A stretch of 64,000 nt of DNA from Streptomyces sp. Act143 (GTDB taxonomy: Bacteria > Actinomycetota > Actinomycetes > Streptomycetales > Streptomycetaceae). How positions within the stretch are numbered: the first letter of the stretch is position 1; each line of letters starts with the position of its first letter. The stretch lies in NCBI RefSeq assembly GCF_003143935.1, contig NZ_QFRX01000001.1, positions 285,129 to 349,128 on the forward strand. Reading direction: 5' to 3'. Of this stretch, positions 26,582-34,638 are shown piece by piece. Below the pieces are notes generated by a model, which saw only the letters and a program-made list of their open reading frames with translations, was not told the DNA's origin and ran no database searches. Position numbers and translations under genes: made by a program.

Positions 26582-27421
26582 TCACTTCACGGAGCCCGCC
26601 ATCACGCCCTGGACGAAGTAGCGCTGGAAGGCGAAGAACACCACCAGGGGTACCACCAGGGACACGAAGGCTCCGGGGGCGAGGACGTCGACGTTGCTGC
26701 CGAACTGCCTTATCTGGGACTGCAGTTGCACGGTGAGGGGCTGGGAGGAGGCGTCGGCGAAGAGCAGGGCGACCAGCATGTCGTTCCAGACCCACAGGAA
26801 CTGGAAGATGGCGAGGCTGGCGATGGCCGGCCTACCGACGGGCAGGACCAGTTGGCGGAAGATGCGCCACTCGGTTCCGCCATCCATGCGTGCGGCTTCG
26901 AGCATCTCCTTGGGTATCTCGGCGAAGTAGTTGCGCAGGAGGAAGATGGCGAAGGGCAGACCGTAGGCGACGTGGAAGAGGACGACGCCGGGGATGGAGC
27001 CGAACAGGCCCAGCTGGCCGAAGAGTTTGGCGACGGGCAGCAGGCCGATCTGCACCGGGACGACCAGCAGTGCCACGACGACGAGGAAGATGGCATCCCT
27101 GCCGGGGAACTCGAGCCAGGCGAACGCATATCCCGCCAGTGCCGCGATGAGAACGACCAGAGCGGTGGTGGGCACCGAGATGAGCACGGTGTTCCAGAAC
27201 GCCTGGGTGATGCCCGCGTTCTTCAGCAGTGCTGAGTAGTTGTCCAGGGAGAGCTGGCCGGGGTGGGTGAAGGCCGTCCACCATCCACCCAGTGCGGAGT
27301 CCTGGGCTGAGCGCAGCGAGGAAAGGAGCAGGCCGGCCAGTGGGGTGAGCCATATCAGCGCCATCACCGCGAGGACCGCCTGGATGAGGGTGTTGCTGAG
27401 TCCGCGCCGGATCGTGGTCAT
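26582..27421 (-). CDS. Carbohydrate ABC transporter permease (MalG type)
   Basis: 279 residues with six membrane helices and the cytoplasmic EAA loop EIPKEMLEAARMDGGTEWRI that contacts the ATPase. Family CUT1 (MalG/LacG-like). Its ATG overlaps the stop of the upstream permease gene (ATGA, 27418-27421), so the two are translated as a pair. No ATPase gene is present in the operon; in Streptomyces such systems usually share the MsiK ATPase encoded elsewhere. Confidence 0.92.
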   Translation of the reverse strand: MTTIRRGLSNTLIQAVLAVMALIWLTPLAGLLLSSLRSAQDSALGGWWTAFTHPGQLSLDNYSALLKNAGITQAFWNTVLISVPTTALVVLIAALAGYAFAWLEFPGRDAIFLVVVALLVVPVQIGLLPVAKLFGQLGLFGSIPGVVLFHVAYGLPFAIFLLRNYFAEIPKEMLEAARMDGGTEWRIFRQLVLPVGRPAIASLAIFQFLWVWNDMLVALLFADASSQPLTVQLQSQIRQFGSNVDVLAPGAFVSLVVPLVVFFAFQRYFVQGVMAGSVK

Positions 27422-28779
27422 CGCTGGCTCCTTCGGAAGCGGCGGACGTTGAAGGCCATGGCCGGGACGACCAGGAGCAGCAGGAGCACGCCCAGGGCGC
27501 TGCCCAGGCCTTGGTTGTTGCCGCCGCCGAAGGAGACCAGCCACATCTGGGTGGCCAGGACGGTGGCGTCCTCTTGCACCGGTCCGGGCGCGATGATGTA
27601 GACGAGGTCGAAGACCTTCATCACGTTGATGACCAGGGTGACGAAGACGACGGTCAGGACGGGGGCCAGGAGCGGCACGGTGATGCGGCGGAAGATCTGC
27701 CATTCGTTGGCGCCGTCCATGCGTGCGGCTTCCAGGGCGTCGCGCGGGAGCGCGGCGAGTCCGGCGCCGATCAGGACCATGGCGAAGCCGGTCCAGATCC
27801 ACAGGTATGCGCCGATGATCGCGGGTGTGACGAGGGTGGGGCCGAGCCAGGACACGCCTTCGTAGGGCTGTGCGAAGTTGGAGGCGGGCAGCTTGAGGCG
27901 GTAGGCGCCCGCTCGGAGGTCGGTGAAGCGGAAGGAGCCGTCGGCGCCTGTCGTGGTGGTGGCGACCGTGTCTCCGGTGTCGTCGACTGCCTGGATCTGC
28001 ATCTCGGGCAGTCCGCTTTCCCGGCGGTCGACCTTGCCTTGTGTGCCGCCGCCGCCCGGTGTGAAGTCCAGGTACACGGTCCCGCTGATGGTGTCCGCGG
28101 GCGCCGCGCGGCCGGCTGCCGGGTAGGCGGGCTGGGCGCCTGCGGGGATGTCGTGGGGAGCGACGCCGACGAAGCCGAGGTTGACGCCGGTGCCCGGGGC
28201 GACAGTTGTACTGGTCCGGTAGGAGCCGTCCGTCTGGGCGGTGAGGCCGTGGCCGTCGCGGGCCCGCGCCGTGGGGTAGGCGGAGGTGCCTTTGAAGGCG
28301 TCGTGGACGCTGACGACGGCGGCGTTCAGCACGCCCTTGGAGGGGTCCTGGTCGTAGGCGAGGCGGAAGATGATGCCGGCGGCGAGGAAGGAGACGGCCA
28401 TCGGCATGAAGAGCAGCAGTTTGAAGGCGGTCGCCCAGCGGACCTTTTCCACCAGGACGGCGAGGATCAGGCCCAGGCCGGTCAGCAGGGTGGGGGCCAC
28501 GACGACCCAGATGGCTGTGTTGCGCACGGCCTTCAAGGTCGCGGGGTCGCGGAACATCTCGGTGTAGTTGTCGGCGCCGACGAAGCGGGTGCCTGAGGCG
28601 TCGAAGAAGCTGCGCCCGACGGAGAACACGACGGGGTAGACGACGAGTGCGCCCAGCAGGAGCAGCGCGGGGAGGACGAACAGGAGGGCGATCGTGCGGG
28701 CCCGTCGGGTGCGGCGAGCCCTGCCGGGGGCGCCGGTGGGCGCCGGGCGGGGGGTCTGTCTGATCAACGTGGTCGTCAT
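27418..28779 (-). CDS. Carbohydrate ABC transporter permease with extracytoplasmic insert
   Basis: 453 residues, against about 300 for a normal MalF-type CUT1 permease. The N-terminal helices (about 30-140) and C-terminal helices with the EAA loop (PRDALEAARMDGANEWQIFR, about 345-364) are normal. Between the third and fourth segments lies an insert of roughly 165 residues (145-310). Its second half (ISGTVYLDFTPGG ... LPEMQIQAVDDTGDTVATTT, GADGSFRFTDLRAGAYRLKL) reads as a Cna-B/SdrD-like beta-sandwich, which would sit outside the membrane. It starts 7 bases after the binding-protein gene. E. coli MalF also has a periplasmic P2 loop, but of another fold. Confidence 0.88.
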   Translation of the reverse strand: MTTTLIRQTPRPAPTGAPGRARRTRRARTIALLFVLPALLLLGALVVYPVVFSVGRSFFDASGTRFVGADNYTEMFRDPATLKAVRNTAIWVVVAPTLLTGLGLILAVLVEKVRWATAFKLLLFMPMAVSFLAAGIIFRLAYDQDPSKGVLNAAVVSVHDAFKGTSAYPTARARDGHGLTAQTDGSYRTSTTVAPGTGVNLGFVGVAPHDIPAGAQPAYPAAGRAAPADTISGTVYLDFTPGGGGTQGKVDRRESGLPEMQIQAVDDTGDTVATTTTGADGSFRFTDLRAGAYRLKLPASNFAQPYEGVSWLGPTLVTPAIIGAYLWIWTGFAMVLIGAGLAALPRDALEAARMDGANEWQIFRRITVPLLAPVLTVVFVTLVINVMKVFDLVYIIAPGPVQEDATVLATQMWLVSFGGGNNQGLGSALGVLLLLLVVPAMAFNVRRFRRSQR

Positions 28780-28786
28780 GGGTCGA

Positions 28787-30115
28787 TCAGTTCTGGTAGG
28801 CCTTGGCGGCGGCGGTTTCGAGCTTGGCTGCGGTGTTCTTCGGGTGGGAGGGGTCGCGCAGGAAGTCCTGGAGGAGCTTCCACTCGCCGGCGCCCTTGGT
28901 GCCGCCGAAGGCCGCGGGCGCCTGGTCGGACATGTCGAAGCGGACGGAGTCGCCGGCTTCGACCAGGGACTTGGCGGTGGCGCGGGCCACGTCGTCGTTG
29001 TACGAGTCCAGGGGGACGTTCTTGTTGGGCGACAGGTAGCCGCCGGCCTTGGCCCAGACCTTGGACGCCTCCGGCCTGGCCAGGTATTCGAGCAGTGCCA
29101 TGCCCGCCTTGGCGTTCTTGCCGTCCTTGAGGACCACGGCGGCGTCGCCGCCGCTGACGACGGGGGCCTTGCCGCCGCCGACGGGCGGGAAGGGGAAGAA
29201 GTCGGCGTCCTCGCCGATGGTCTTGCCGAACTGGTCGTGGGCGACTCCGCCGACGAAGTCTCCTTCGTAGACCATGCCGGCGTCGGGCTTGGGTCCGAAG
29301 ACCTTCTCCACGGAGCCCGGGAAGTCGGTGTTGAGGGCTTCCTTCTGGCCGCCGGCGAGGAGTTCCTTGTCCTTGAAGACCTCGCCGAGAGTGGTCAGGG
29401 CCTGGACCACGGACGGGTCGGTCCACTTGATCTGGTGTGCGGCGAGCGCGTCGTACTTCTCCGGGCCGGCCTGGGAGAGGTAGATGTTCTCGAACCAGTC
29501 GGTGAGGGTCCAGCCGTCCTGGCCGGCGACGGAGAAGGCGGCGAGGCCGGAGTCGGAGATGGTGTGTCCTGCCTTGAGCATGTCGTCGAAGGAGGCGGGT
29601 GCTTCGACGCCGGCCTGGGTGAAGGCGTCGGGGCTGTACCAGACCGTCGACTTGTGGGCGGCCTTGAAGTAGAGGCCGTAGAGGGTGTCGTCGACGCTGC
29701 CGTACTTCTTCCACACGGGTGCGTACCCGGCGTCGACGGACTTCTCGGTGGTGGCGGACAGCGGGGTGAGCCAGCCGTTCTGTGCGAACTGCTGCAGTAC
29801 GCCGACCTGCGGGACCATCACGACGTCGGGGGCGTTGCCGCCTTCTATCTTGCTGCCGACGACGGTGGAGACGTTGTCACCGGTGGAGATGAACTGGGTC
29901 TTCGCGCCGGTCTTGGCGCTGAAGGCGTCGAGGACCTTCTGGAAGTTCTTCTGTTCGGTGCCGGACCAGACACCGGCGACGGTGACCGTCTGGCCACTGA
30001 GGTTCTTGGCGCCGCCGCCCGCGGAGACGGGCTCGCTGCCGCCGCAGGCGGTGGCGCCGAGGGCGAGGGTGAGGGCGATGCAGCCGGTGAGCAGGGTCGT
30101 ACGTCGTCGCGTCAT
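28787..30115 (-). CDS. Sugar ABC transporter substrate-binding lipoprotein
   Basis: 442 residues. Lipoprotein signal peptide with lipobox LGATAC (Cys24), then a Gly/Ser linker and a type-1 (CUT1) binding protein: VTVAGVWSGTEQKNFQKVLD, NAPDVVMVPQVGVLQQFAQN, GSVDDTLYGLYFKAAHKSTV. It would be anchored outside the cell and deliver an oligosaccharide, probably an alpha-glucoside given the neighbouring GH13 enzyme, to the two permeases encoded next. Confidence 0.92.
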   Translation of the reverse strand: MTRRRTTLLTGCIALTLALGATACGGSEPVSAGGGAKNLSGQTVTVAGVWSGTEQKNFQKVLDAFSAKTGAKTQFISTGDNVSTVVGSKIEGGNAPDVVMVPQVGVLQQFAQNGWLTPLSATTEKSVDAGYAPVWKKYGSVDDTLYGLYFKAAHKSTVWYSPDAFTQAGVEAPASFDDMLKAGHTISDSGLAAFSVAGQDGWTLTDWFENIYLSQAGPEKYDALAAHQIKWTDPSVVQALTTLGEVFKDKELLAGGQKEALNTDFPGSVEKVFGPKPDAGMVYEGDFVGGVAHDQFGKTIGEDADFFPFPPVGGGKAPVVSGGDAAVVLKDGKNAKAGMALLEYLARPEASKVWAKAGGYLSPNKNVPLDSYNDDVARATAKSLVEAGDSVRFDMSDQAPAAFGGTKGAGEWKLLQDFLRDPSHPKNTAAKLETAAAKAYQN

Positions 30116-30154
30116 CGTTGATGTCCCTTTGTTAGCTGGTGTGGGCGGGCTGAG

Positions 30155-31771
30155 TCAGAGGTCGTTGATCCACCACGCGGCGGTGGAGCCGGGGAGGACG
30201 CCGGGGGGCGTGGGGCCGCTGGCGAGGAGAGGGGTGCCGGCGACCGGCGCGGGGACGGGTTCGGTGCCGAAGTTGACGGCGCAGACGAGTCCGTCGCCGC
30301 GCTCGAAGGCCAGGACGCCGGGCGGGGTTTCGAGCCAGCGCAGGGAGCCTTCTCCCAGGTGGGGCAGGGTCGAGCGCAGGTGGAGTCCGTCGCGGTAGAG
30401 GTGCCAGAAGGAGCGGGTGTCGGCGAGGGCGCGGTCGGTGGCGTACTCGGCGAAGTAATCGGGTTGGGGCAGCCAGGGCCGTGCGGTGTCGGTTCCGGAG
30501 GTGAAGCCGAAGGGGGAGGCCTGTCCGGACCAGGGCAGCGGGACCCGGCAGCCGTCGCGGATGCGGGCCCGGCTGCCGGTGCGGCGGAAGATGGGGTCGG
30601 TGAGGACCTCGTCGGGCAGGTCGATGACTTCGGGCAGGCCGAGCTCTTCGCCCTGGTAGATGTAGGCGGCTCCGGGCAGGGCCAGCATCAGCAGGGCGGC
30701 GGCGCGGGCGCGTGCGGGGCCGAGGCCGCTGCCCTCGGGGGTGAACTCGCCGTACCGGGTGACGGTGCGGACCTGGTCGTGGTTGTTGAGGACCCAGGTG
30801 ACCGTGGAGCCGGTGCCGGCGATGTCCTGCATGGCCTCGGAGATGACCTTGCGGAAGGCGTCGTCGGACCAGGGCGCGCTCAGCAGGTCGAAGAAGAAGG
30901 CCTGGTGGAGTTCGTCGGGGCGGACGTACAGCGCGTGCTGGCGGGCGGTGGGGACGGAGACCTCGCCGACGAGCAGGCGTTCCGATCCGTCGCGGGCGGT
31001 GTATTCCTCGCACACGGCCCGCCAGTGGCGCCAGACGTCGTGGACCTCGGGCTGGTTCCAGGCTAGGGGGTTGACGGAGTCGCGGGTGCGGGCGTCGGCC
31101 TCGGGGTCGTGTGAGTCAGGCAGGTCCGGGTGCTTGAAGAGGCCGGCGGCGACGTCGATGCGGAAGCCGTCGACGCCCCGGTCGAGCCAGAAGCGCAGCA
31201 CGCGGTCGAACTCGGCGGCGGTCTCGGGGTTGCGCCAGTTCCAGTCGGGCTGGTCGGGCGTGAACATGTGCAGGTACCACTGGCCGGGCCGGCCGTCGGC
31301 CTCGGTGACGCGGGTCCAGGCGGGGCCGCCGAACATGGCGTGCCAGTTGTTGGGGGGCTGCGCGCCGTCGGGGCCGCGGCCGTCGGCGAAGTGGAAGCGG
31401 GCGCGCTCGGGGCTTCCGGGCGGTGCCGCGAGTGCCTGTCGGAACCAGGGGTGCTCGGTGGAGCAGTGGTTGGGGACGATGTCCAGCAGGACGCGCAGGC
31501 CGAGCCGGTCGGCGGCGGACATCAGCCGGTCGAACTCGGCCAGGTCGCCGAAGGTGGGGTCCACGTCGCAGTAGTCGGCCACGTCGTAGCCGTGGTCGTG
31601 CTGCGGGGAGGGATAGAAGGGGCTCAGCCAGATGCCGTCGACTCCGAGCTTCTTCAGGTAGGGCAGCCCGGCACGGACTCCGGCGAGATCGCCGATTCCG
31701 TCACCGGTGCTGTCGAGGAAGCTGCGGACGTACACCTGGTAGATGACAGCGTCGCGCCACCAGTGCTCCAT
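30155..31771 (-). CDS. GH13 alpha-glucosidase
   Basis: 538 residues from ATG 31771 (in-frame ATG 31807 is less likely). Motifs of the GH13 alpha-glucosidase/oligo-1,6-glucosidase group: WWRDAVIYQVYVRSFLDSTG, LLDIVPNH, GFRIDVA (nucleophile D206), LLVGEV (acid/base E270), LNNHDQ (D332). No signal peptide, so it is cytoplasmic. It would hydrolyse imported alpha-glucosides such as maltose, isomaltose or trehalose-type sugars. It is the first gene of the operon with the binding protein and both permeases. Confidence 0.92.
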   Translation of the reverse strand: MEHWWRDAVIYQVYVRSFLDSTGDGIGDLAGVRAGLPYLKKLGVDGIWLSPFYPSPQHDHGYDVADYCDVDPTFGDLAEFDRLMSAADRLGLRVLLDIVPNHCSTEHPWFRQALAAPPGSPERARFHFADGRGPDGAQPPNNWHAMFGGPAWTRVTEADGRPGQWYLHMFTPDQPDWNWRNPETAAEFDRVLRFWLDRGVDGFRIDVAAGLFKHPDLPDSHDPEADARTRDSVNPLAWNQPEVHDVWRHWRAVCEEYTARDGSERLLVGEVSVPTARQHALYVRPDELHQAFFFDLLSAPWSDDAFRKVISEAMQDIAGTGSTVTWVLNNHDQVRTVTRYGEFTPEGSGLGPARARAAALLMLALPGAAYIYQGEELGLPEVIDLPDEVLTDPIFRRTGSRARIRDGCRVPLPWSGQASPFGFTSGTDTARPWLPQPDYFAEYATDRALADTRSFWHLYRDGLHLRSTLPHLGEGSLRWLETPPGVLAFERGDGLVCAVNFGTEPVPAPVAGTPLLASGPTPPGVLPGSTAAWWINDL

Positions 31772-31811
31772 GTTCACTGCCTGTCTCTGCCGTAACTGGT
31801 TATGCATGCAT

Positions 31812-31840
31812 GTTAAGTAGCAGTGTCAGTCAGGTGTCAA
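31812..31840 (-). promoter_or_regulatory. Probable promoter of the glucosidase-ABC operon
   Basis: On the minus strand TTGACA (31840-31835) is followed after 15 bases by TACTTA (31819-31814). The surrounding 170-base gap is AT-rich for this genome and contains repeated TGTCA elements (TGACAC/TGACTG) that could bind a LacI/ROK-type regulator. No intact sugar regulator gene is adjacent. Confidence 0.45.
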
Positions 31841-31946
31841 TGAGAAGCGCGCAAGCTGCGCTACATCGGTCCTTTATATAGGCATATTTCGGTGCGCTAC
31901 GGGAGCGAAGAGCCCGCCATCCATACCTAACAAGTAACTAGGAAGG

Positions 31947-33218
31947 TCAGTGGGTGCTTACGGCGTCGAGCTCACGGCTGAGCCGGCGCACCGCCGCTTC
32001 CGGCGTCTGATGGCCCGTCAAGGCGTCCTGCACCGCCGCCTGGACGACCAGACTGACCTGGTCGTAGCGCGGGCTCTTCGGACGCGGTGCCGCATGCAGC
32101 ACGCTCGAGCGCAGAATCGGCAGGTAGGGGAACTGCTGCACGAGGTCGGGGTCCTCGTACAGCGCGGCCCGTACGGGCGGCAGGGCGCCCCGCGTGAGGA
32201 CCTGGCGCTGCACCGCCTCACTGGTCAGGTAAGCGATCAGGCGGGCCGCGGTGTCCGGGTGCCGCGCATGCGCGCTCACCGCCAGATCAGAGCCGCCCAG
32301 CACACTGCGTCCGGGGCCGTCCAGGCCCGGCAGGGGTACGACGCCCACCTTGCCCGCGACGGCAGAGCCGGGCGCGGAGGCGCTCGCGAAGGCGTAGGGC
32401 CAGTTGCGCAGGAAGAGCAGACGGCCGTCCTCGAAGGCCTGTTTGGACTCCTCTTCCTTGTAGGTGAGCGCCGCCCGGGGAATCCAACCCTCCCGGACGC
32501 CGCGCGCCAGGAAGCCGATGCCCTGGCGCGCCGCCGCCGAGTTGACGGTGACACGCCGCCCCTCGTCGCCGAGGATGCTTCCGCCGGCCGAATAGACCGC
32601 CTCCGCGGCGTTGACGGTGAGGCCCTCGTAGGGAAGGAACTGACCCGCGTAGCCGCCGAGGCCGTACTTGGGTGCGATGGTCTTCGCGGCCTCCTCCAGC
32701 TCCGCCCAGGTGTGCGGCGGTGACACGCCCTCCTTGGCGAGGATGTCCTTGCGGTACAGCAGCAGCCCGGCGTTCGTCACATAGGGCACGGCGTACAGCT
32801 TGTTGTTGTAGGTGGCCGTGTCGACGACCGGCGGCAGGAAGGACTTGAGCGGGAACCTGTCACGCGCGAGGGGCCGCAGCCACCCCGCCGCCGCGAATTC
32901 CGAGGTCCAGGCGACATCGATGTTCAGGACGTCGAACCGGCTGCGTTCTCCCCTGCGCAGGTCGGTGACCATCTGCGCATGGGTCTCGTCGGCGGAGTCC
33001 GGCAGCTGCACGAGCGTGATCTGCTCGTCGGGGTGAACACGGTTCCAGTCCCCCAGTACCGACCCCAGGTAACCGGTCAGGTCGCCGGCGGTGGCCAGCG
33101 TGAGCGGACCGCGATCCGCATCTGCGCCGTCGGCGCCCGGCCTCTCGGCAGGGACACACCCGGCGAGCAGCACACCGAGAGCGAGGAGACACTTACCCGC
33201 GGTCGTCGTCCACCGCAT
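31947..33218 (-). CDS. Extracellular solute-binding lipoprotein (orphan)
   Basis: 423 residues with a lipobox LLAGC (Cys21) after a short signal peptide. The body is a CUT1-type binding protein (LTLATAGDLTGYLGSVLGDW, NNKLYAVPYVTNAGLLLYRK, DGRLLFLRNWPYAFASASAP), resembling trehalose/maltose-binding ThuE-like proteins. It has no permease genes of its own and ends 176 bases before the glucosidase operon, in the same direction, so it may present a second substrate to the same permeases. The promoter region is shared with the divergent PadR gene. Confidence 0.88.
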   Translation of the reverse strand: MRWTTTAGKCLLALGVLLAGCVPAERPGADGADADRGPLTLATAGDLTGYLGSVLGDWNRVHPDEQITLVQLPDSADETHAQMVTDLRRGERSRFDVLNIDVAWTSEFAAAGWLRPLARDRFPLKSFLPPVVDTATYNNKLYAVPYVTNAGLLLYRKDILAKEGVSPPHTWAELEEAAKTIAPKYGLGGYAGQFLPYEGLTVNAAEAVYSAGGSILGDEGRRVTVNSAAARQGIGFLARGVREGWIPRAALTYKEEESKQAFEDGRLLFLRNWPYAFASASAPGSAVAGKVGVVPLPGLDGPGRSVLGGSDLAVSAHARHPDTAARLIAYLTSEAVQRQVLTRGALPPVRAALYEDPDLVQQFPYLPILRSSVLHAAPRPKSPRYDQVSLVVQAAVQDALTGHQTPEAAVRRLSRELDAVSTH

Positions 33219-33273
33219 CGGTCCCTCCCAGAGCCACCCGACCCGGCACCATCACCTGAGTCAAGGGCCATGT

Positions 33274-33288
33274 ATACCCGTTAGGTAT
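33274..33288. promoter_or_regulatory. Short inverted repeat between the binding-protein and PadR genes
   Basis: ATACC-CGTTA-GGTAT, in the 120-base divergent gap, about 50 bases before the PadR start. It is a plausible PadR operator, although PadR sites more often have ATGT/ACAT arms, so confidence is modest. Confidence 0.4.
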
Positions 33289-33338
33289 GGGCGATACTAG
33301 GGGCCGGGAGATTTCACGACGACAGGAGGACCGCGGTA

Positions 33339-33854
33339 GTGCGCCTGCCCCTCCTGGCACTCCTCGCGCGAGGACCCGCACACGGCTACGAGCTCAAGCA
33401 GGGCCTTGAGCAACTGCTGGGGTCCGCGTACCCTCAGCCGAACATCGGCCAGATCTACGTCACCCTCGGCCGTCTCGAGAAGCAAGGCCTGATCGAGGGC
33501 GAGGACGTCGAGCAGTCCAGCCGTCCCAACAAGAAGGTCTACCGCCTGACCGCTTCCGGGCAGGCGGAGCTCCGCACCTGGTTCGACAGACCAGAGGATG
33601 AGCCGCGCGTCCGAGACGACTTCTTCATGAAGTTGGCTCTGGCCCCGCAGACCGGCATCGCCGATCAGATCGCTCTGATCAACAAGCAGCGCCGGCAATA
33701 CCTCAATTCCATGCGCAACCTGTCGAAGCTGGCCGCCGAGGAAGACCGTGCCAACCGCATCGCCCACCTCCTCATCGAGGGTGCGATGCTGCACCTGCAA
33801 GCCGATCTCGATTGGCTGGAACGATGCCAGGAAGAGCTGGAGGAGCTGGAGTGA
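33339..33854 (+). CDS. PadR-family transcriptional regulator
   Basis: 171 residues from GTG 33339 behind AGGAGG. N-terminal winged helix (LPLLALLARGPAHGYELKQG, IGQIYVTLGRLEKQGLIEGE, RPNKKVYRLTASGQAEL) and a long C-terminal helix for dimerisation. Its TGA overlaps the GTG of the ABC ATPase gene (GTGA). PadR regulators in this position usually repress their own exporter operon and release it on binding a drug or peptide. Confidence 0.92.
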   Translation: MRLPLLALLARGPAHGYELKQGLEQLLGSAYPQPNIGQIYVTLGRLEKQGLIEGEDVEQSSRPNKKVYRLTASGQAELRTWFDRPEDEPRVRDDFFMKLALAPQTGIADQIALINKQRRQYLNSMRNLSKLAAEEDRANRIAHLLIEGAMLHLQADLDWLERCQEELEELE

Positions 33855-34600
33855 ACGACCATCCCGCTCCCGCACTGCGCGCAGAAGGCCTGCTCAAGAC
33901 CCACTACGGCGAGAGCGGCCCGGCCCATGCCGTACGCGATGTCGATCTCACCGTCCGGCACGGAGAGTTCCTGGCCGTCACCGGCCCCTCCGGCGCCGGG
34001 AAATCGACCCTCCTGCACCTGCTCAGCGGACTGCAGCGCCCCGACAGCGGCAGCGTCTGGCTGGACGGCGAACGCACCGACACCTGGGGCGAGGCCCGCT
34101 GGGCGGTCGAACGCCGCACACGCATCGGCATCGTCTTCCAGTTCTTCAACCTCGTCTCCAGTCTCTCCGTCGCCGACAACGTCGAACTGCCCGCCCTCCT
34201 CGCCGGCCTCTCCCCCAGGCAAGCACGTACCGAGCGGCAAAAACTGCTGGACGAGCTCGGCCTCACCGGCAAGGAACGCAGCCTGCCCGCCGAACTCTCC
34301 GGCGGCGAACAGCAACGCGTGGCACTGGCACGGGCCCTGGTCAACCACCCCCCGCTGCTGCTGGCCGACGAACCCGCCGGAAGCCTGGACAGCAAGGGCA
34401 CCCGCGAGGTGATGCGGCTGCTGTCCCGCTTCCACCAGCGCGGGCAGACGATCGTGCTGGTCACCCATGATGCCCGGCTGGCCAGCGCGGCAGACCGGGT
34501 GATCAGCTTCTTCGACGGCAGGATCGCCGACGACGCCACACTCGACAGCACCCCGTCACCGCGACCGGGAACGTCCGGAGTGCTCAAGCTCAACAGCTGA
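33851..34600 (+). CDS. ABC transporter ATPase (LolD/MacB type)
   Basis: 249 residues from GTG 33851. Walker A GPSGAGKST (45-53), Q-loop VFQFFNL, signature LSGGEQQR, Walker B LLLADEP, D-loop SLD and H-loop VTHD are all present. The GPSGAGKSTLLHLLSGL pattern is that of MacB/LolD/FtsE-like ATPases that power mechanotransmission rather than bulk transport. Translationally coupled to PadR and followed 38 bases later by the matching permease. Confidence 0.93.
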   Translation: MNDHPAPALRAEGLLKTHYGESGPAHAVRDVDLTVRHGEFLAVTGPSGAGKSTLLHLLSGLQRPDSGSVWLDGERTDTWGEARWAVERRTRIGIVFQFFNLVSSLSVADNVELPALLAGLSPRQARTERQKLLDELGLTGKERSLPAELSGGEQQRVALARALVNHPPLLLADEPAGSLDSKGTREVMRLLSRFHQRGQTIVLVTHDARLASAADRVISFFDGRIADDATLDSTPSPRPGTSGVLKLNS

Positions 34601-34638
34601 GGTGCGCACGTACGGCGACACCGGAGGGGATGAACTGA

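Noticed and set aside
26475..26622. Short plus frame with readable text (VFVVADVIPSADYAPRSGDH)
   Set aside because: Overlaps the permease 3' end, only about 48 codons, no RBS and no family; not supported as a gene.
28694..30121. Plus-strand frame antisense to the sugar-binding protein gene
   Set aside because: Mirror of third-position GC bias; low-complexity Gly/Val/Leu sequence and no RBS or domain.
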